From the NCBI RefSeq assembly GCF_029227915.1, contig NC_079881.1, positions 16,653,501 to 16,717,500 on the forward strand: DNA of 64,000 nt, written 5' to 3'. Of the stretch, positions 35,724 to 47,839 are shown in pieces. Made by a program: the position numbers and the translations under genes. The notes beneath the pieces were generated by a model that did not search any database, had not been told where the DNA came from, and worked only from the letters and a program-made list of their open reading frames with translations. Origin of the DNA: Hydractinia symbiolongicarpus (taxonomy: Eukaryota > Cnidaria > Hydrozoa > Anthoathecata > Hydractiniidae). Within the stretch, counting starts at the first letter, position 1; each line of letters starts with the position of its first letter.

Positions 35724-36379
35724 CTTTCTTCTCGTCTAATACGACTTTAAAACTTCAAAATATTGTAAATTTAGTTTATATGTGCGTTCTGAGATATGCT
35801 TCAAAAAGCTAACTAAACTTTATAATTTTGACTTCTTATACAGCTATTTGTATCACGTGAGTTTACTTTCGAATCTACCCTTGGTTGCTGTGATAGCAAG
35901 GCGCTAAATTGATCCAGAAGTCACGTATTAGGCCCGCTATTATTTATTATATAAAAGCAAAACATTTAAAAAAAAATTATCTATGAGAATACAACAACAA
36001 ATTCACAGTTGTTTTTATAAGAAGTCTTAAAAAATACTTAGTTACACACTAACAGTTACACTTCGCGGTGTCAGTTATATTTAGTCAGTGTATTTATACT
36101 GAAAACAATTACAAAGAACATTTGTTTGTTATCTCTTGACTTTTGGAAAACATACGATGAAGTTTCTATTTTCTTTACGTTACAATTATTAAGAAGTTTT
36201 TATGATTAGAAATAACAGTTGAAAACGCCGCTTTAAGGTCGACTCGTGTACATTAATCTTTGCGCAGATTAGGCGCAGTTATACTTTTGTTGCAAGGTAT
36301 ATATAAGACTTTTAAAAAGATTTTGCTGAAGTCCAGCTGACTAACATCACAGTTAAAACTTGCAAGGATGCTAAAATGA

Positions 36380-36790
36380 ACTGGATTGAAATGTAACGTT
36401 TAGCTAATACCGACTGTTGGAGTTCATATGTTGAACGCTTCGAACAGTACTTTATCGTAAACAAGATCGACGATAAGAAAAAAAGTTGCTGTGTGTTTAA
36501 CAGTTATTCGACCAAACACTTATACGTTACTACGAAACCTTCGATCACCGGCCAAGCCTGCTTTTCCAGAAATTGTGCTGATGATTAACTTTATCTAAGT
36601 CCCAAACCCATCGCTGTTATTGAGCGCTGCAAGTTTTATAAACGATGGCAGCCAGATTATGAGAACTTGGCAAATTATATTGCCGCAGCTTGCAAACTTT
36701 TTAAAAAATGTAATTTTGATGACTTTTTAAATGGTTAAGTGAAATGTTTAGCTGTAATAGCCAAACATTGCACAAAAACATAAATTAAAA
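36380..36790 (+). pseudogene. Ty3/gypsy gag fragment
   Basis: Plus-strand frames read CWSSYVERFEQYFIVNKIDD and KKKSCCVFN, then LSPKPIAVIERCKFYKRWQP, NLANYIAAACKLFKKCNFDD and LVIAKHC-like ends. This order, W-x-x-Y-x-x-R-F-x-Q-Y, then SPKP, E-R-C-K-F-Y-K-R, then A-x-x-C-x-F, is the gypsy gag core common in invertebrates. Stops (for example after MNWIEM and after FLNG) and a shift break it. No protease, polymerase or LTR was found around it. Confidence 0.75.
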
Positions 36791-37149
36791 ACCCTTTTTT
36801 TTTCTTTCGCTGTTTTTGAATGAAATTCTCTTAGAAAGGCGTCCGCAATACCTTTTACGATTATATTTTAAAACGAGTGCATCTATCCATAGAGTTCGCT
36901 TTTTAGGCACTGTCTCATTTCTTGAAATAAAGATTTATCTTATATTAAGTTTTGTTTTATTTCAGCAAAAAGCAAACCCATAACATCAAATACACGTCAA
37001 CAAACTTCATCAATGGGAAAAGAGTAAACAGCGTCACATTTTTCACCTCGACCGGAAAGAAATTCAAGTTAAAGTGAGAAAGACTTCAATCAACGTTAAA
37101 GTAATATCTACCGTGTTACGTTGAAACATTTCAAAGATGCTTTCGGAGA

Positions 37150-37795
37150 CTTCGATCCTGGATGCAGCAATCAGTAACAAGAGAAAAATAATAATGGAAA
37201 CAAAAAAAGAAGAAAGTAAAGCAAAAAAATATATGGTATCTACAATAAATTTATTAACATAATTATATTAGAACTTATGTGTAGATTTATTGTAAGTAAG
37301 TTATAGTTTTCACATCATAGAAAAGCTATATATGACAACGATTTGTTTGTATTTTTAAACTTTCGTGTTTGTGCTTTTAATCATTCGTGTTTGGAACATT
37401 AGTGTCGTTTCACATTCAGTCTGGACGTTTTTACAAAAAAACGTGCATTGCGATTGTTTATTTGCTTTGGGTTAGATTGAGACGATGTTTAAAAGCTTTA
37501 CATTGATATAAGTTATGCACACGAAGGATTGACAACACATAGTACACATGGTAAGTTAGCAACTGACAGGGGTGCATACTGTCTTCCTATTCTTAAATTA
37601 AAATATAAACTTAATAAAAATAATGGACGTGATAGATGTTACAGTAATTTGAAATTTTTGTGAATAGGTATTAGAAAATGCTCAATCGGCAAAAAGAAAA
37701 GTAGTTAAAAGTCATACACTTACGCAATAGCCGAAGAATTCTTGCAGAAGAATCAAAAAATTGGTCATCTTATTGATTGATTTTGTTATTACAAT
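37150..37795. other. Gene-free stretch
   Basis: AT-rich; nothing recognised between the gypsy relic and the Helitron-like pair. Confidence 0.4.
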
Positions 37796-37797
37796 TA

Positions 37798-38065
37798 TCT
37801 CTTTATAATAGCCGCATTTTGTCTGTCTGTCTGCGAAAGCCGCTTCCTGTTACGGAAACACGAAATGTGATATATAAAGGACGGGCGACCCCGTGAATTT
37901 TTCCACGGGTTAACGGCTAGTCTATATTATAATACCCGTATACGTCTGTCCGTCCGTCTGTCTGTCACGCAAAATGGTAGCTTAGCTGCGCAGGTAGCGA
38001 GACGCACGCAATACGGTATAAAGGACGGGCGAACCCGTGGAATTTTACACGGGCTAAACGACTAT
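37798..38065 (+). mobile_element. Pair of tandem Helitron-like elements of two subfamilies
   Basis: Unit 1 (37798-37920) starts TCTCTTTATAATAGCCG, is internally shortened, and ends ttccacgggttaacggCTAG. Unit 2 (37921-38065) follows at once with TCTATATTATAATACCCG, a different interior (cacgcaaaatggtagcttag), and ends with a weaker hairpin and CTAT. The same two subfamilies meet again at 51.2 kb. Confidence 0.68.
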
Positions 38066-38835
38066 CCTGGAAAAATATCATGGAGGTGTCATCATAGTAA
38101 AAACGGAACAAAATTAAGCAATATCACCAAATTTTTTAACATTATCATTTTTCCTTCTATAAGATATGACCTTGTCAACATTTTTCTTAATTTTATTGAA
38201 GAGTGTTTTTTTTCCCTAAACGTTGGCGATCTTTCACAAAATTGCTACAAAACTGACTTCTCAATTACATCTTTGTTTGTCAAACTCTTCTTATATACAT
38301 TGTAGCTATAACATATTGAAAAATTACAGGTGTATAACGAGCATGAGACTAGAATTATTTCAAATGTTTTTAGCAATTTCATATAAATATACATTTTAAA
38401 TGCCTTGTCCGTACCAAGAAAATGTTGATGATTTCCAGGTTTTCTACATACACATATTTGACGTTTGAAGAATCACGGAGAACATTAGAGAAAAACGGAA
38501 AAACAACTGGAAAAGTAAGGGAGTGGATTAAGTGCTTATTAATCATACATTAATCATTGTTAACTGTCTGGATTACCGACGTGTAGCGGTATTGCCCGTC
38601 GTCAAGAAAAATGGTAGCCTTAAATGTAAACAAGCAGGAAAAAACAAGTTTCACGACGCATTGGAAAGATTAACTGTTACAATAACCAGATTCAGCAACA
38701 TTTCTCTGAATGTTTTTTTAACATGGCTAGTTAACTAGCTACATTGTTCATAAAATACGATGATCTGACATTTTATTGAATTTTTTATCTTTTTTTCACT
38801 TATTTTTACATGGCGAATATTAAGAAACCTTCTGG

Positions 38836-39338
38836 TCAGATTTTTTTACAACCCTCAACAGTAAAACCACCTTCCTTTGAAACGACCTTACACTTTATAC
38901 CTGCAGAGGATGAGTAAAAGCACATCTCCTAATGGTGTAATGAGTGCTCAAACTATACAAGGAAGCTCCCAGCTTTCCCAATATCTTTCCATATTCTACA
39001 ACATAGTGATCATTGGTGGTGACAAATTTTCTTAGCTTTTCAATAGCATCTCTTATGCCGATCTTCGCTCCTTTATATTTTGAATCTACAGTTTTTATGC
39101 ATCTTCTTTGCTTTCCATGTACCTATGTACCTTAGAAACGATTGGAGATACTTTGATTTGATTTTTTTCTTAAGCTCAGCATATTCTTTCATATTATGAT
39201 GCAAAGACGAGGCGGATTCGTAAATATTCGCAAGATTGCGTTTTAATCCTTGCTTTTATCACATCAATTGAAAGAAAGTTCTCGTCAAAAGCCTTGCCAT
39301 ATGGACAAATAAAATCCTTGAGAAACTGCTTGTAATAC
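38836..39338 (-). pseudogene. Unrecognised coding exon with three single-base shifts
   Basis: Directly after an acceptor (tatatttag) the minus strand reads YYKQFLKDFICPYGKAFDEN and FLSIDVIKA, then after a shift LKRNLANIYESASSLHHNMK, EYAELKKKIKSKYLQSFLRY, after a second shift in an A5 run TVDSKYKGAKIGIRDAIEKL, RKFVTTNDHYVVEYGKILGK, and after a third shift AGIKCKVVSKEGGFTVEGCK and a stop at 38836. Each frame is clearly coding-like and each break is one base. The product would be mostly helical with a cysteine-containing tail. No family is recognised. It could be a young pseudogene or a real gene read from imperfect sequence. Confidence 0.6.
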
Positions 39339-39344
39339 CTAAAT

Positions 39345-41120
39345 ATATAAGTATGTTTTAAAGTCATATTCTCACACATCATTCTTACACATTAAAACAG
39401 AAACACAAAACCTCATTTTTGTCGTTTTGAAACACAGGAACATATTATCTAAACAAATTTCAAAAATCAGTCAATTTTTATTATTTACATGAAATTCCTT
39501 GATTTTTTTATCGTGTTTTGTTGTTGTTGTTGTTAAATCAAATGATATTTAATTGCTTTTATTTAACATTAGTACTTAACATGATCAAAAAAGTGTAATA
39601 AAATTCAACAAAAATACATAAAGACAATAGTTAAAGCTCTTCTCTATATGTATGTTAGATATACTTTATACGCAATTCATGACCTCTGCCAGGTTATGAA
39701 CCTCTGACAGTTAAAACCTCATAGTTAGGCATGCCGCTAGTCAGTAAGAAGAAAAGAAATGTAAATCAATATTTAATGTTATCCTAAAATTTGACATCGC
39801 CAAAATCCATTGACCCATTCACGCAGGTACCCTTAATGCTTGGCCAACCGACCAAGCATTATTACAGGGGACCTGATGTGTTGGAAGCAGTATATTTGGA
39901 GAGGTAATAATGAGACGGTAGTATAGGAGTGGACGGGGTCCAATGTGTGCGCGTATAGAACGACGAGGAAAAACAGGAAATAATAAAAAAGGACGTGAAT
40001 GACGTGAAAAAGGTGGCAGTGTTTAAAAAGAAGTTGATCGTGGGGGGCTTGATCGTGGTGGTTGTTGTGACGGTGGAAGTGCTAATGATGGTCGTGACAA
40101 TGATAATGATGATTGTGTTTGCTCAGTTGATTGTGGCGTTGGCCTCAATGGTAGTGGTTGTTAAATCGATATCGATGCCGGTATTAATTCACCACCACTG
40201 TGTGAAATAGTTTAAAATGAAGGCGGAATGTGTTTAAAAAAATTACATTATTGTTTGTCGAATTACCCTTTGCTTTTATGATGCGTATCAAATCTCTACT
40301 TGTTTGTTTAAACAAAATCTTAGAAAAACGATATGTTTTAAAGACATTCCCAATTTTATTCGATACTTTTTGTGGACTCTCCACAAGAAAGCCACTAGAT
40401 ACTTTTTTTTCCTACAAGTGTTCAGAATTTTTTTTGCTTTTCAGAGCAGGTATTTATGAATGACTAGTATTTCCTTATTTTGACGGTTAAAACAAGGAAA
40501 GAGCACAGGCTTTGTGGTCTTATGCGTTGTGGATTCATCTTTTTTTTATTATGCTTTACTACATATTCGATTCGAAGGAGGTTTTTTGTGATGTGTGATT
40601 CCGCCTTGTGATCCTGCTGAATACTTCTTTGATTAATTACAATTGTCCGAAAGAACCTTCAAGCTTTGGATGTTAATAGCAAGTCCGAGACGCAAAGATC
40701 ACATTTTTCTGGACTAGTTGTTTATAAACATGTTTATAAAAAAATCAAATGAACTTTAACACAAGACTCCAATGTAAAACCTTGATCCCAGGGCTTGTAG
40801 CGTTTTTTGATGAGGATAAAACGCGTACGAGGCCTTGGTACAACAGACTTACTTAACCAATGAGATTGCGTGTACGGCTTTTTTAAATTATGTTAAAAAA
40901 ATTTTTCTGGTTTCTTGTTTATGAAGAAAATATTTATATTCACGTTATTTTTGGCTTTTCTTGCATCGTTTACAAATTTATCGAAGCTGTTAAGAAATTT
41001 TTAAACATTACTTTTGTTTTCTCACTGATGGCGAAAAAGGCAGCTGACAACTGAAATGGAATGTTGCAACATCCTGTCCTGCGAACGAAAATAACATGTA
41101 CTTCTCACCTTTTGTTGGGA
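39345..41120. other. Gene-free stretch with simple-sequence patches
   Basis: Includes a tgttgttgttgttgtt patch near 39520 and a GTGGTGGTTGTTGTG-like low-complexity zone at 40040-40170 that opens a valine-rich frame without support. A short stem (aatgcttgg / ccaagcatt) is at 39836-39861. Confidence 0.4.
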
Positions 41121-41126
41121 CATAAC

Positions 41127-41391
41127 ACGGTCGACGCTCGTTATCTCGACCTTTCCAAGGGAATGGTGAATAAGGTCGAAATAACGAAAGTTCGAGATGG
41201 TGGATAGTCGAGATAAGGAGCGTCGATCGTGAAAAAGGTCGAGATAAGGAAAGTTCGAGATAACGGGTAGTCGAGATATTGGACGTGTTTTAGCCTACGA
41301 GAGGTTGAAATGGCGAAGGGACCAATAAAAATTGGTCGAGATACGGAAAGATCGAGATAACGGGTAGTCCAGATAACGAGCGTCGACTGTA
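41127..41391. mobile_element. pogo-like MITE (Tc1/mariner superfamily)
   Basis: Left end cacggtcgacgctcgttatc and inverted right end acagtcgacgctcgttatct form inverted repeats, with TA after the right end. The interior repeats gtcgagataacg-like words in both directions, for example ggtagtcgagatatt and ggtagtccagataacg. This build is usual for short pogo/Tigger derivatives. It does not code. Confidence 0.7.
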
Positions 41392-42429
41392 CTTATATTC
41401 AGTTACAATTTTTGCGTTGGTGTGATTATATTTAGTGTCGACTGCTCTTGAATCTTGGACTTATTCTCCAGAGGTTTATTTATCTCTTCAATTATCATTA
41501 AATAAATTTTTTTTTTTTGACTTTTAAAATTCTTCAGTCAAAAAAACCCTCAATCAATGTTTAACGTATTGATACAGAATAATTGTACTTCAGGGTCGAC
41601 GTATCAGGTTTTATATAGTTTAGCCGAGGAATTGATAAGCAAGGTATTTGAAATTGACGAGTATACCATATATTTCCGATTTTTCCGATTGATACAAAAT
41701 AATTCTCGTCTTAGATTCTATGTATAAATTCTCTATTGATTTTTTGTTTTAATTTAAATTTTTGAGCAATATTTTTTAATGATTTTTTTTCACCAATACA
41801 CCTTTCCCGAATGTCATAAATTATAATAACTATGACGTCATCCAAAATTTTATAATGGTTCTTTGCTCTTCAAATAAGGATATTCAGATAGAATATTAAA
41901 TTATCATGAAAAAAGGTTTTAGAGCAATATAATATCCTGGTTAGATTTTTTTTAGATTTGAAGAAAATAATTATTTTAAAAATGAGGCTATTCTTGGAAA
42001 GCTCGGCTATATAAAGGGTTTGCCCATAATTGTTAGCTCGAATTTGAGGCACTTAACGAACAGAGATTTTTACGAAATTAGGTAATTTGTTCTACCTTTT
42101 GCTAAGGAACTTAGAGATAAGAAACATTTTTAGTATCGACCGCTTTAATTGAATTTGGCATAATTAGGAAATTCGGAAAAGGTCTATTAACCAAAAATTT
42201 TTGTGGCCGAAGTTTTTTTGTCTATTTACTTTTCCGTTATCTGTATGCATTAAGAAGCAAAATGCTTTAAAAATATAAGGATGCAGGCGCTTGATTTTTG
42301 TGTTTTTAATATTGCGATAAAAATATTAAAACGTGTGAAGCAAATGCAAGGATGAAGCCTATTGAACTAAAAAAAATCAGCAATAAATTAAATATAGAGA
42401 TCAATGGTATATATGAATTTCATCAAGTC

Positions 42430-42600
42430 TAAAGCTTAGGTGAAACGAATCCAACATTCCATCCAACATTTTATCATTGTGTTGGACGTTTGTTGGATGA
42501 ATGTTGGATGACTGTTGGATGAAAATTTTGCACCGATCTAACAATCATAAAACATTTCGTCCAACATATGTTTACTCGTTCTCCATTGTCCATTCATTCA
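42430..42600. repeat. Subterminal repeats of the second Harbinger relic
   Basis: The word ccaacat or its inverse ttggatg occurs many times: atccaacattccatccaaca near 42449 and ttggatgaatgttggatg near 42493, then ccaacatatg near 42563. A further ggttggatgtgtt lies at 43947. Clustered inverted words next to a Harbinger transposase are plausible binding sites for its DNA-binding partner. Exact element ends were not found. Confidence 0.5.
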
Positions 42601-42615
42601 TTCTTGCAAAAAAAG

Positions 42616-43595
42616 ATGATCTTCCCTGCTGTTCTATTAGAACTTTTAGATTATGACGACGACAGGCCGTGTCGGGGGTAAACCAGAGAATGGATGAAAA
42701 GAAGGAGCAATTTGGGAGAATATGCGACCATTGTTAAAGAACGAATTATTGAAGATCGATTTGGCGTCAAATCAATGTTTCGGATGTCTTTGGAGGACTT
42801 TGAAATTGGACTTGGTCACATTTAGGACTTAATAACTCCACAAGAAATTATAGGTGATGCACGGCCAATATTTGCAGTTGAACGGTTGGCATTAACCCTA
42901 CAATTTTTTGCGACTCGAGAAACGTTTTGTTCTCTTTCCTTTCAATTTCGTATATCTAAAGCAGCTGTCTTACATTGTGGCTGGTTGTTGTAATGTTATC
43001 GTGGAAAGAATGTTGCCGATATTTACCTTCTTCGACTGATGAGTGGCTTAATATTGGAGACGATGCGTTCGCTTTGAAAACCTACATGATAAAGCCCTAC
43101 CCACAAATAAATTTAAGAAATGATAAACAGATTTATAACTATCGGCACAGCTGTGCCCGGCGTATTTCTAAAAACTTACTTGTTATATGGGCAAATAGGT
43201 GGAGGGTATATTTTCTTCCAATTCATTTATATCCCTAAAAATTTGAAAAACATAATCCTTACCACACTAGTACTTCACAATATGTTATGCAAAAGTAGTT
43301 CTTCAAAAATAGTCTACGGGATAACGGGAATTAATCTTTTTGACCTGGCCTATTTTTCATTGCAGGGAAGTAAGAGCGCTTTGGTTCTAATAAATAGTTA
43401 TTGTTCTTCTTCTGGTATTACTCATAATTTTAAGAATTCCGCCATACAAAAGCACGCTAGGTTATGATTATTACACACAACCCTTTGTCTGAACCTTTTA
43501 TCCTTGGTAAATATGCACATTAAAGCAATGAAATCACCAAGACATTAAAGGTTGCTTGGGAATATGGAACACTGGAGTGGCGTATGTATAGGTAA
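42616..43595 (+). pseudogene. Second Harbinger transposase relic with internal deletion
   Basis: From ATG at 42616 the frame reads MIFPAVLLELLDYDDDRPCR, stop, TREWMKRRSNLGEYATIVKE, SMFRMSLEDFEIGLGHI, stop, LITPQEIIGDARPIFAVERL, ALTLQFFATRE and SFQFRISKAA, the N-terminal half of a DDE_Tnp_4 transposase. It then jumps to WLNIGDDAFALKTYMIKPYP, YNYRHSCARRISKN and NRWRV, so the middle with the first catalytic Asp is deleted. A shift leads into KNIILTTLVLHNMLCKS and finally EYGTLEWRMYR at 43593. The sequence is clearly different from the copy at 13.8-15.1 kb, a separate Harbinger lineage. Confidence 0.82.
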
Positions 43596-44376
43596 TTATT
43601 TTATATAACTTGCCTCAATAATTATGAGAGATACACTCTATTGTTTTGTTTCCAGGAGGGACCACAAAAGCAGTTCGTTTTGAAGCTCCCATTCTAGTGA
43701 CAAAACTGTCTGCCTAGACAAAATTTAACTTAGGAAGTACTCTAAGAACTGGGCTCGTTGTTCAATTATTTTTTTCTCTGTATTGCCACAAAAGAAAATT
43801 CATTAGTTTTCTTGTTACATGTGAAATGTTTTGTAAGAAAAGTATTTTCGTTTTAGTCACAGTATTTTTGACTTTATGACAGACAGCAGCTTTTTTTGTC
43901 ATGCGTTGCATATATTTTTCATCGATTTTCACCATTTTCGGTATAAAGGTTGGATGTGTTAAAAATTAAGTTTAAATTTTTGAGAGATAAGAATTTGATA
44001 AATTTCTTTGCAAACAAGTATTTAAAACGGGAAATATTTTTTGTTTTTAATTAAAAAACAAAACTTTAAGTAGGAGAGAAGAAACAATTCTGGGGTTATT
44101 TATCATCTTCTTAACTACTTCTTGATGATAAAATGTAGCAACTGACTTAACCTACCAAATTATTTTAGACATTGTTAAATTACACTTTTTTTAAAAATCA
44201 CACTTTATAAAAACAATAAAACTCAGACTGAGTAAAAAGGTAAGAAAAAGGTAGGGCTCAAATTTTATTCACTGTCCATCAAATTAAAGCACAATAGCTT
44301 TGAAAACTCTTCTCACCCAACATGGCAAAACTAGTGAAGATTTCTCTCCACGGCAACCAAAGTGAACTATTTATGC

Positions 44377-44684
44377 TTAAGGGGGGTTTTCACGAAGCAA
44401 ATTGAGCGGTGAATTCGACGGCGAATTGTATCTGAGCATGCGCAGTTTTGTTTGTTATGATTTTGCATCGTAATATTAGCTTCGCTAAAAAGTAGAAACA
44501 GTTCCTACTTTTTCGCGGCTAAAGGTTTCGCTGCTAGTTTTAGACCAATCAGAACGCGGTTAACCAATGTAAACTATGAATTTGGCGTCTAATTTATTTT
44601 GTCGTAAAAATTAAAAAGCGAATTCGCCATCGAATTTGCTGTCGAGTTTGCCGTTCAATTCGCTTCGTGAAAATCCCCCCTTAA
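44377..44684. mobile_element. 300-bp MITE with long inverted repeats and TTAA flanks
   Basis: The left end ggggggttttcacgaagcaa and the inverted right end ggggggattttcacgaagcg continue as a nearly matched inverted repeat of about 50 bases (aattgagcggtgaattcgac versus aattgaacggcaaactcgac). TTAA stands at both edges (44377-44380, 44681-44684), so insertion duplicated TTAA or part of it. The interior is non-coding. TTAA points to piggyBac-type transposition; a TAA-type Harbinger origin cannot be ruled out. Confidence 0.82.
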
Positions 44685-45789
44685 AATGAGTTCGTTTTAC
44701 AATGATCTTTCTTGAAACAAAAAATGGTATAATTTAGCTTGTTGTTGCAATGTTATTGTAGGGAGGATGTATCTACATTCTTTCTATTTTTTTTATCACG
44801 GATTTTCTTGACTCTTTTCAAAGCACAAAGCAAAGGAAATTCCTGCTTGCAAAAAACAGTCACACTTGCTGTATTTATCAAGATGCCACACAGATAAGAA
44901 CATAATAAGAACAATCGAGGCTCAAATTGTGAAAAAAATAAGAACACTAAAGCTCATTAAAATTTTACTGGTCTTTATAAAAAAGTGCAGGTATGCTAAG
45001 CTGGCGAATATGTTTAAATGCTTAGTGAATTGCTGATGCAATGACAACTTTGGAGATTATGCAACCATTATGGATCAAAACTCAGATAAGGCAAGGTAAA
45101 CATAGGTTGTATGTTTAGGTCCATTTATATGCAAAAAGTTGATAACATGCTGCTCCATCGATGAGTTACAGTCTCACTATATGACTACACTGTTTCACTT
45201 CATTCTTTAACAACAAAAAAAAGATACACGAGGTCATATTGAAAAAAAAGAGAGTAGAAAAGAAGTCAAAAAAAAGTAAGCACACAAATTTGAGTTTCAT
45301 TTGTCGACAAATTAATCGGTTTGACCCAGAACATTTTTTCTTCTTTGTCCTGATATGACATGTAGCTCTTATCGTACGTCACAAGACCACTTGTTCAATT
45401 AGGTTCAATTACTTTCGTATTTTCTGTTAGTAGTAAACGAGAATTTGACATAGATGATTCATAAGAAGAACAAGACACAGTGAGTAGTTCCCTTGTTACT
45501 TATTTTATTTTTTATTTCTTAATAGTTTTTAATAATGTAATTTTACACGTTCTTATAAGTTTGAGTAAAAGTTGCATTAACTTTGGCGCTGCATCAATTT
45601 AAAGGGTGTTTTTCAAGTTGTTAGTGAAAATGTATTTCTAAAACATTTGTAAATGTTTTATATGCGCATTTATACGGTGCGTTATAAGTGGATTTTCCAA
45701 GGGACTTTAAGTTGCTAATAAATATTTAGAGTAATTTAAGCTTAGTAGTTAATAGAGTGTTGTAAACCTAACGTCACGGTGTTTGGATC

Positions 45790-46554
45790 TTAACCCTATT
45801 CAGTCCGGGGTTTTTCGAACATACTATGACCGGGGGGGGGGCGGATTCCGCCCCCCCCCCCCCCTCAATAACTTTTCATAGGATTGTTCAAATTGAATCA
45901 AACTTGGCACACTTATAGTACGTCATAAAAGGAACAAAATGGTGGCAATAAATTTTTGCTTACGTCAGCACATTTTCTGTGACGTCATCAGAAGCTTGAA
46001 AGTTGTTAAAAATGCCACTATCTGCTTAAAATATAATTACTTTTGTTCTAGAGCGAATTTTTACATTCTGTTTGAAGTTTCAGAAAGCTAAATAATTTTT
46101 TTTTAACATATCTTCCGGTTTTTACATGGATCGAATAAGAAATTGCCAAAAATTGCCCGAAAATCCGTTTTCTCCGATTTTCGGGTAAAACCCGACAAAA
46201 TCGGGAAATCGGATTAGTCACGTGTCAAAATTATTAAAAATGATTCTTCTTGATGAAACAAAGTTGTGTTGCAAGTTTCAAGTTCTAAGGATAATCCTAA
46301 CAGGAGTTATTATATTTTCCACTTTATAAGGATTTCATAGAGATTTTAGGGGTAGTTTCGAGTAATGGCCAATATCAAAGCCTCTGAAAGGTATGGGACC
46401 TAAAAATTTAGCATGCAGGTGTCTAATAGATAAATGTTGAAACTCAGTAAGTATTGTAGCTATATAAGTAAGCAATCAGGAGTTATTAAAAAAAAACCGT
46501 CAGGGGGGGCGGAATCCGCCCCCCCCCCCCCCCCCCCGGACCGAATAGGGTTAA
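45790..46554. mobile_element. Complete piggyBac-like MITE, 757 bp, with G-tract hairpins at both ends
   Basis: TTAA at 45790-45793 and 46551-46554 flank an element that starts ccctattcagtccgggg and ends, inverted, ccctattcggtccgggg. CCC next to a TTAA duplication is the piggyBac pattern. Near each end is a palindromic G-run/C-run of the form g(n)cggaatccgc(n). The interior does not code. It is the reference for the fragments at 3.0, 29.9, 31.5, 34.1, 56.4 and 60.4 kb. Confidence 0.85.
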
Positions 46555-47080
46555 CTCCTGGTTTAATGTGCTGGACGTCAAGCTTAAGGAGGCTTTAAAG
46601 ACAAAAGTCCATATGTTTTAATTAATAACCACGTCGGTTCCAGGCGCATTCTCTTAAGTGCTCAATATTGCGTAAGTTTAAAAGCGCTTCTGCACGCGCT
46701 GATCGTATTAAAATTCAAAATCATTTTGACTTTTTAAAGAGCGCTGCATTGTAAAATGACGTAATTTTATGATTTCGAGCAATAAATTTACTTGAATCGC
46801 CGCCATTTTTGTATTTGTACGCGCATTTTTGTTTCCATTGGTCATTGTGCTGCTTGGACGGGCGAACGCGCAGCGCGAAAGACGTCGTAATTGCGTTCGA
46901 AGTGGAATTTCGCCTCAATGGATAGCAAATGGGTTAAAACGAGTTAAGGTACGTTTCCGTTTTTTATGAGCGCATGCGTAGTTTGACAAAATTAGCGCTT
47001 AATTACAGATTTTTTGTGCGTAAGAGCAGCGGATGAAAATGGACCTTTAACGCCTTTTAGTGGGAACTAGGCCTTAAAAA

Positions 47081-47316
47081 AATTGTACCGCTACTTATTT
47101 TACTTATTTTTTGTAATGGATTCTATTATGGAGCACATGGAGTAGTTAAGCGTTTTTAATTGTTGTTACATATAAAAATGGTTGACCCCTACAAAAAAAT
47201 TGTACCGCTACTTATTTTACTTGCTTTTGTAATGGATTCTATCATGAAGCATGTGGAGTAATTAAGCATTTTGATTTGTTAGTGCAAATGGTTTAAATAA
47301 AAATGGTTTGACCTCT
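47081..47316. repeat. Direct tandem duplication, 118-bp unit, two copies
   Basis: Each copy starts aattgtaccgctacttattt and continues gtaatggattctat, then gtggagtaattaagc. Copies begin at 47081 and 47199 and differ by scattered substitutions and an insertion in the second. Confidence 0.85.
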
Positions 47317-47839
47317 TAGAATAAAATTTTTTTTAAAAAAAAATAACGCACGTAGATATACACGATGCTTTGAAAGCATCTTTGTAGTGGCATTTCTCTC
47401 GGCTAAATCTCCAGGGGAACGCACTATAGCGGTCTTAGTAACGAGATATATTGTCCACGAATGAATGACAAGGAATATAAACAATCAAATTCCGATTAAT
47501 CGACCTGGTTGTTTAAAAAAAATGAAGATTACCCTGGGTCTTTATTTAAGCTTGAGCGATTATTAGAAATTACGTTTATTTTAGAATTTTTATGCAAGTG
47601 TAAGCTCAAATATGTCCCAAAAATTTTTACAACAAATTCTTTAAATAGAGTTACAGGGCTAAAAAAGTGATGTACGAACAAATTTTACTGGAGAAGATAG
47701 TGGAATGGCTTTGCAATACCACTTATTTCAACGCACAAGAAACTTTCGTGTGAAAGTACTTAGTAAGTTTTCTAAGCAATCAATTACACCGCCGCAGAAA
47801 CCGGATAGGGAGCAAAAAAGGGCAAATAATTTTTTTATA

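Noticed and set aside
39836-39861. Stem aatgcttgg / ccaagcatt
   Set aside because: Nine base pairs only, with no gene or element context; expected by chance in 64 kb.
39995-40210. Valine-rich frame that resembles a membrane protein
   Set aside because: It comes from a GT-rich low-complexity patch; composition, not a gene, explains it.
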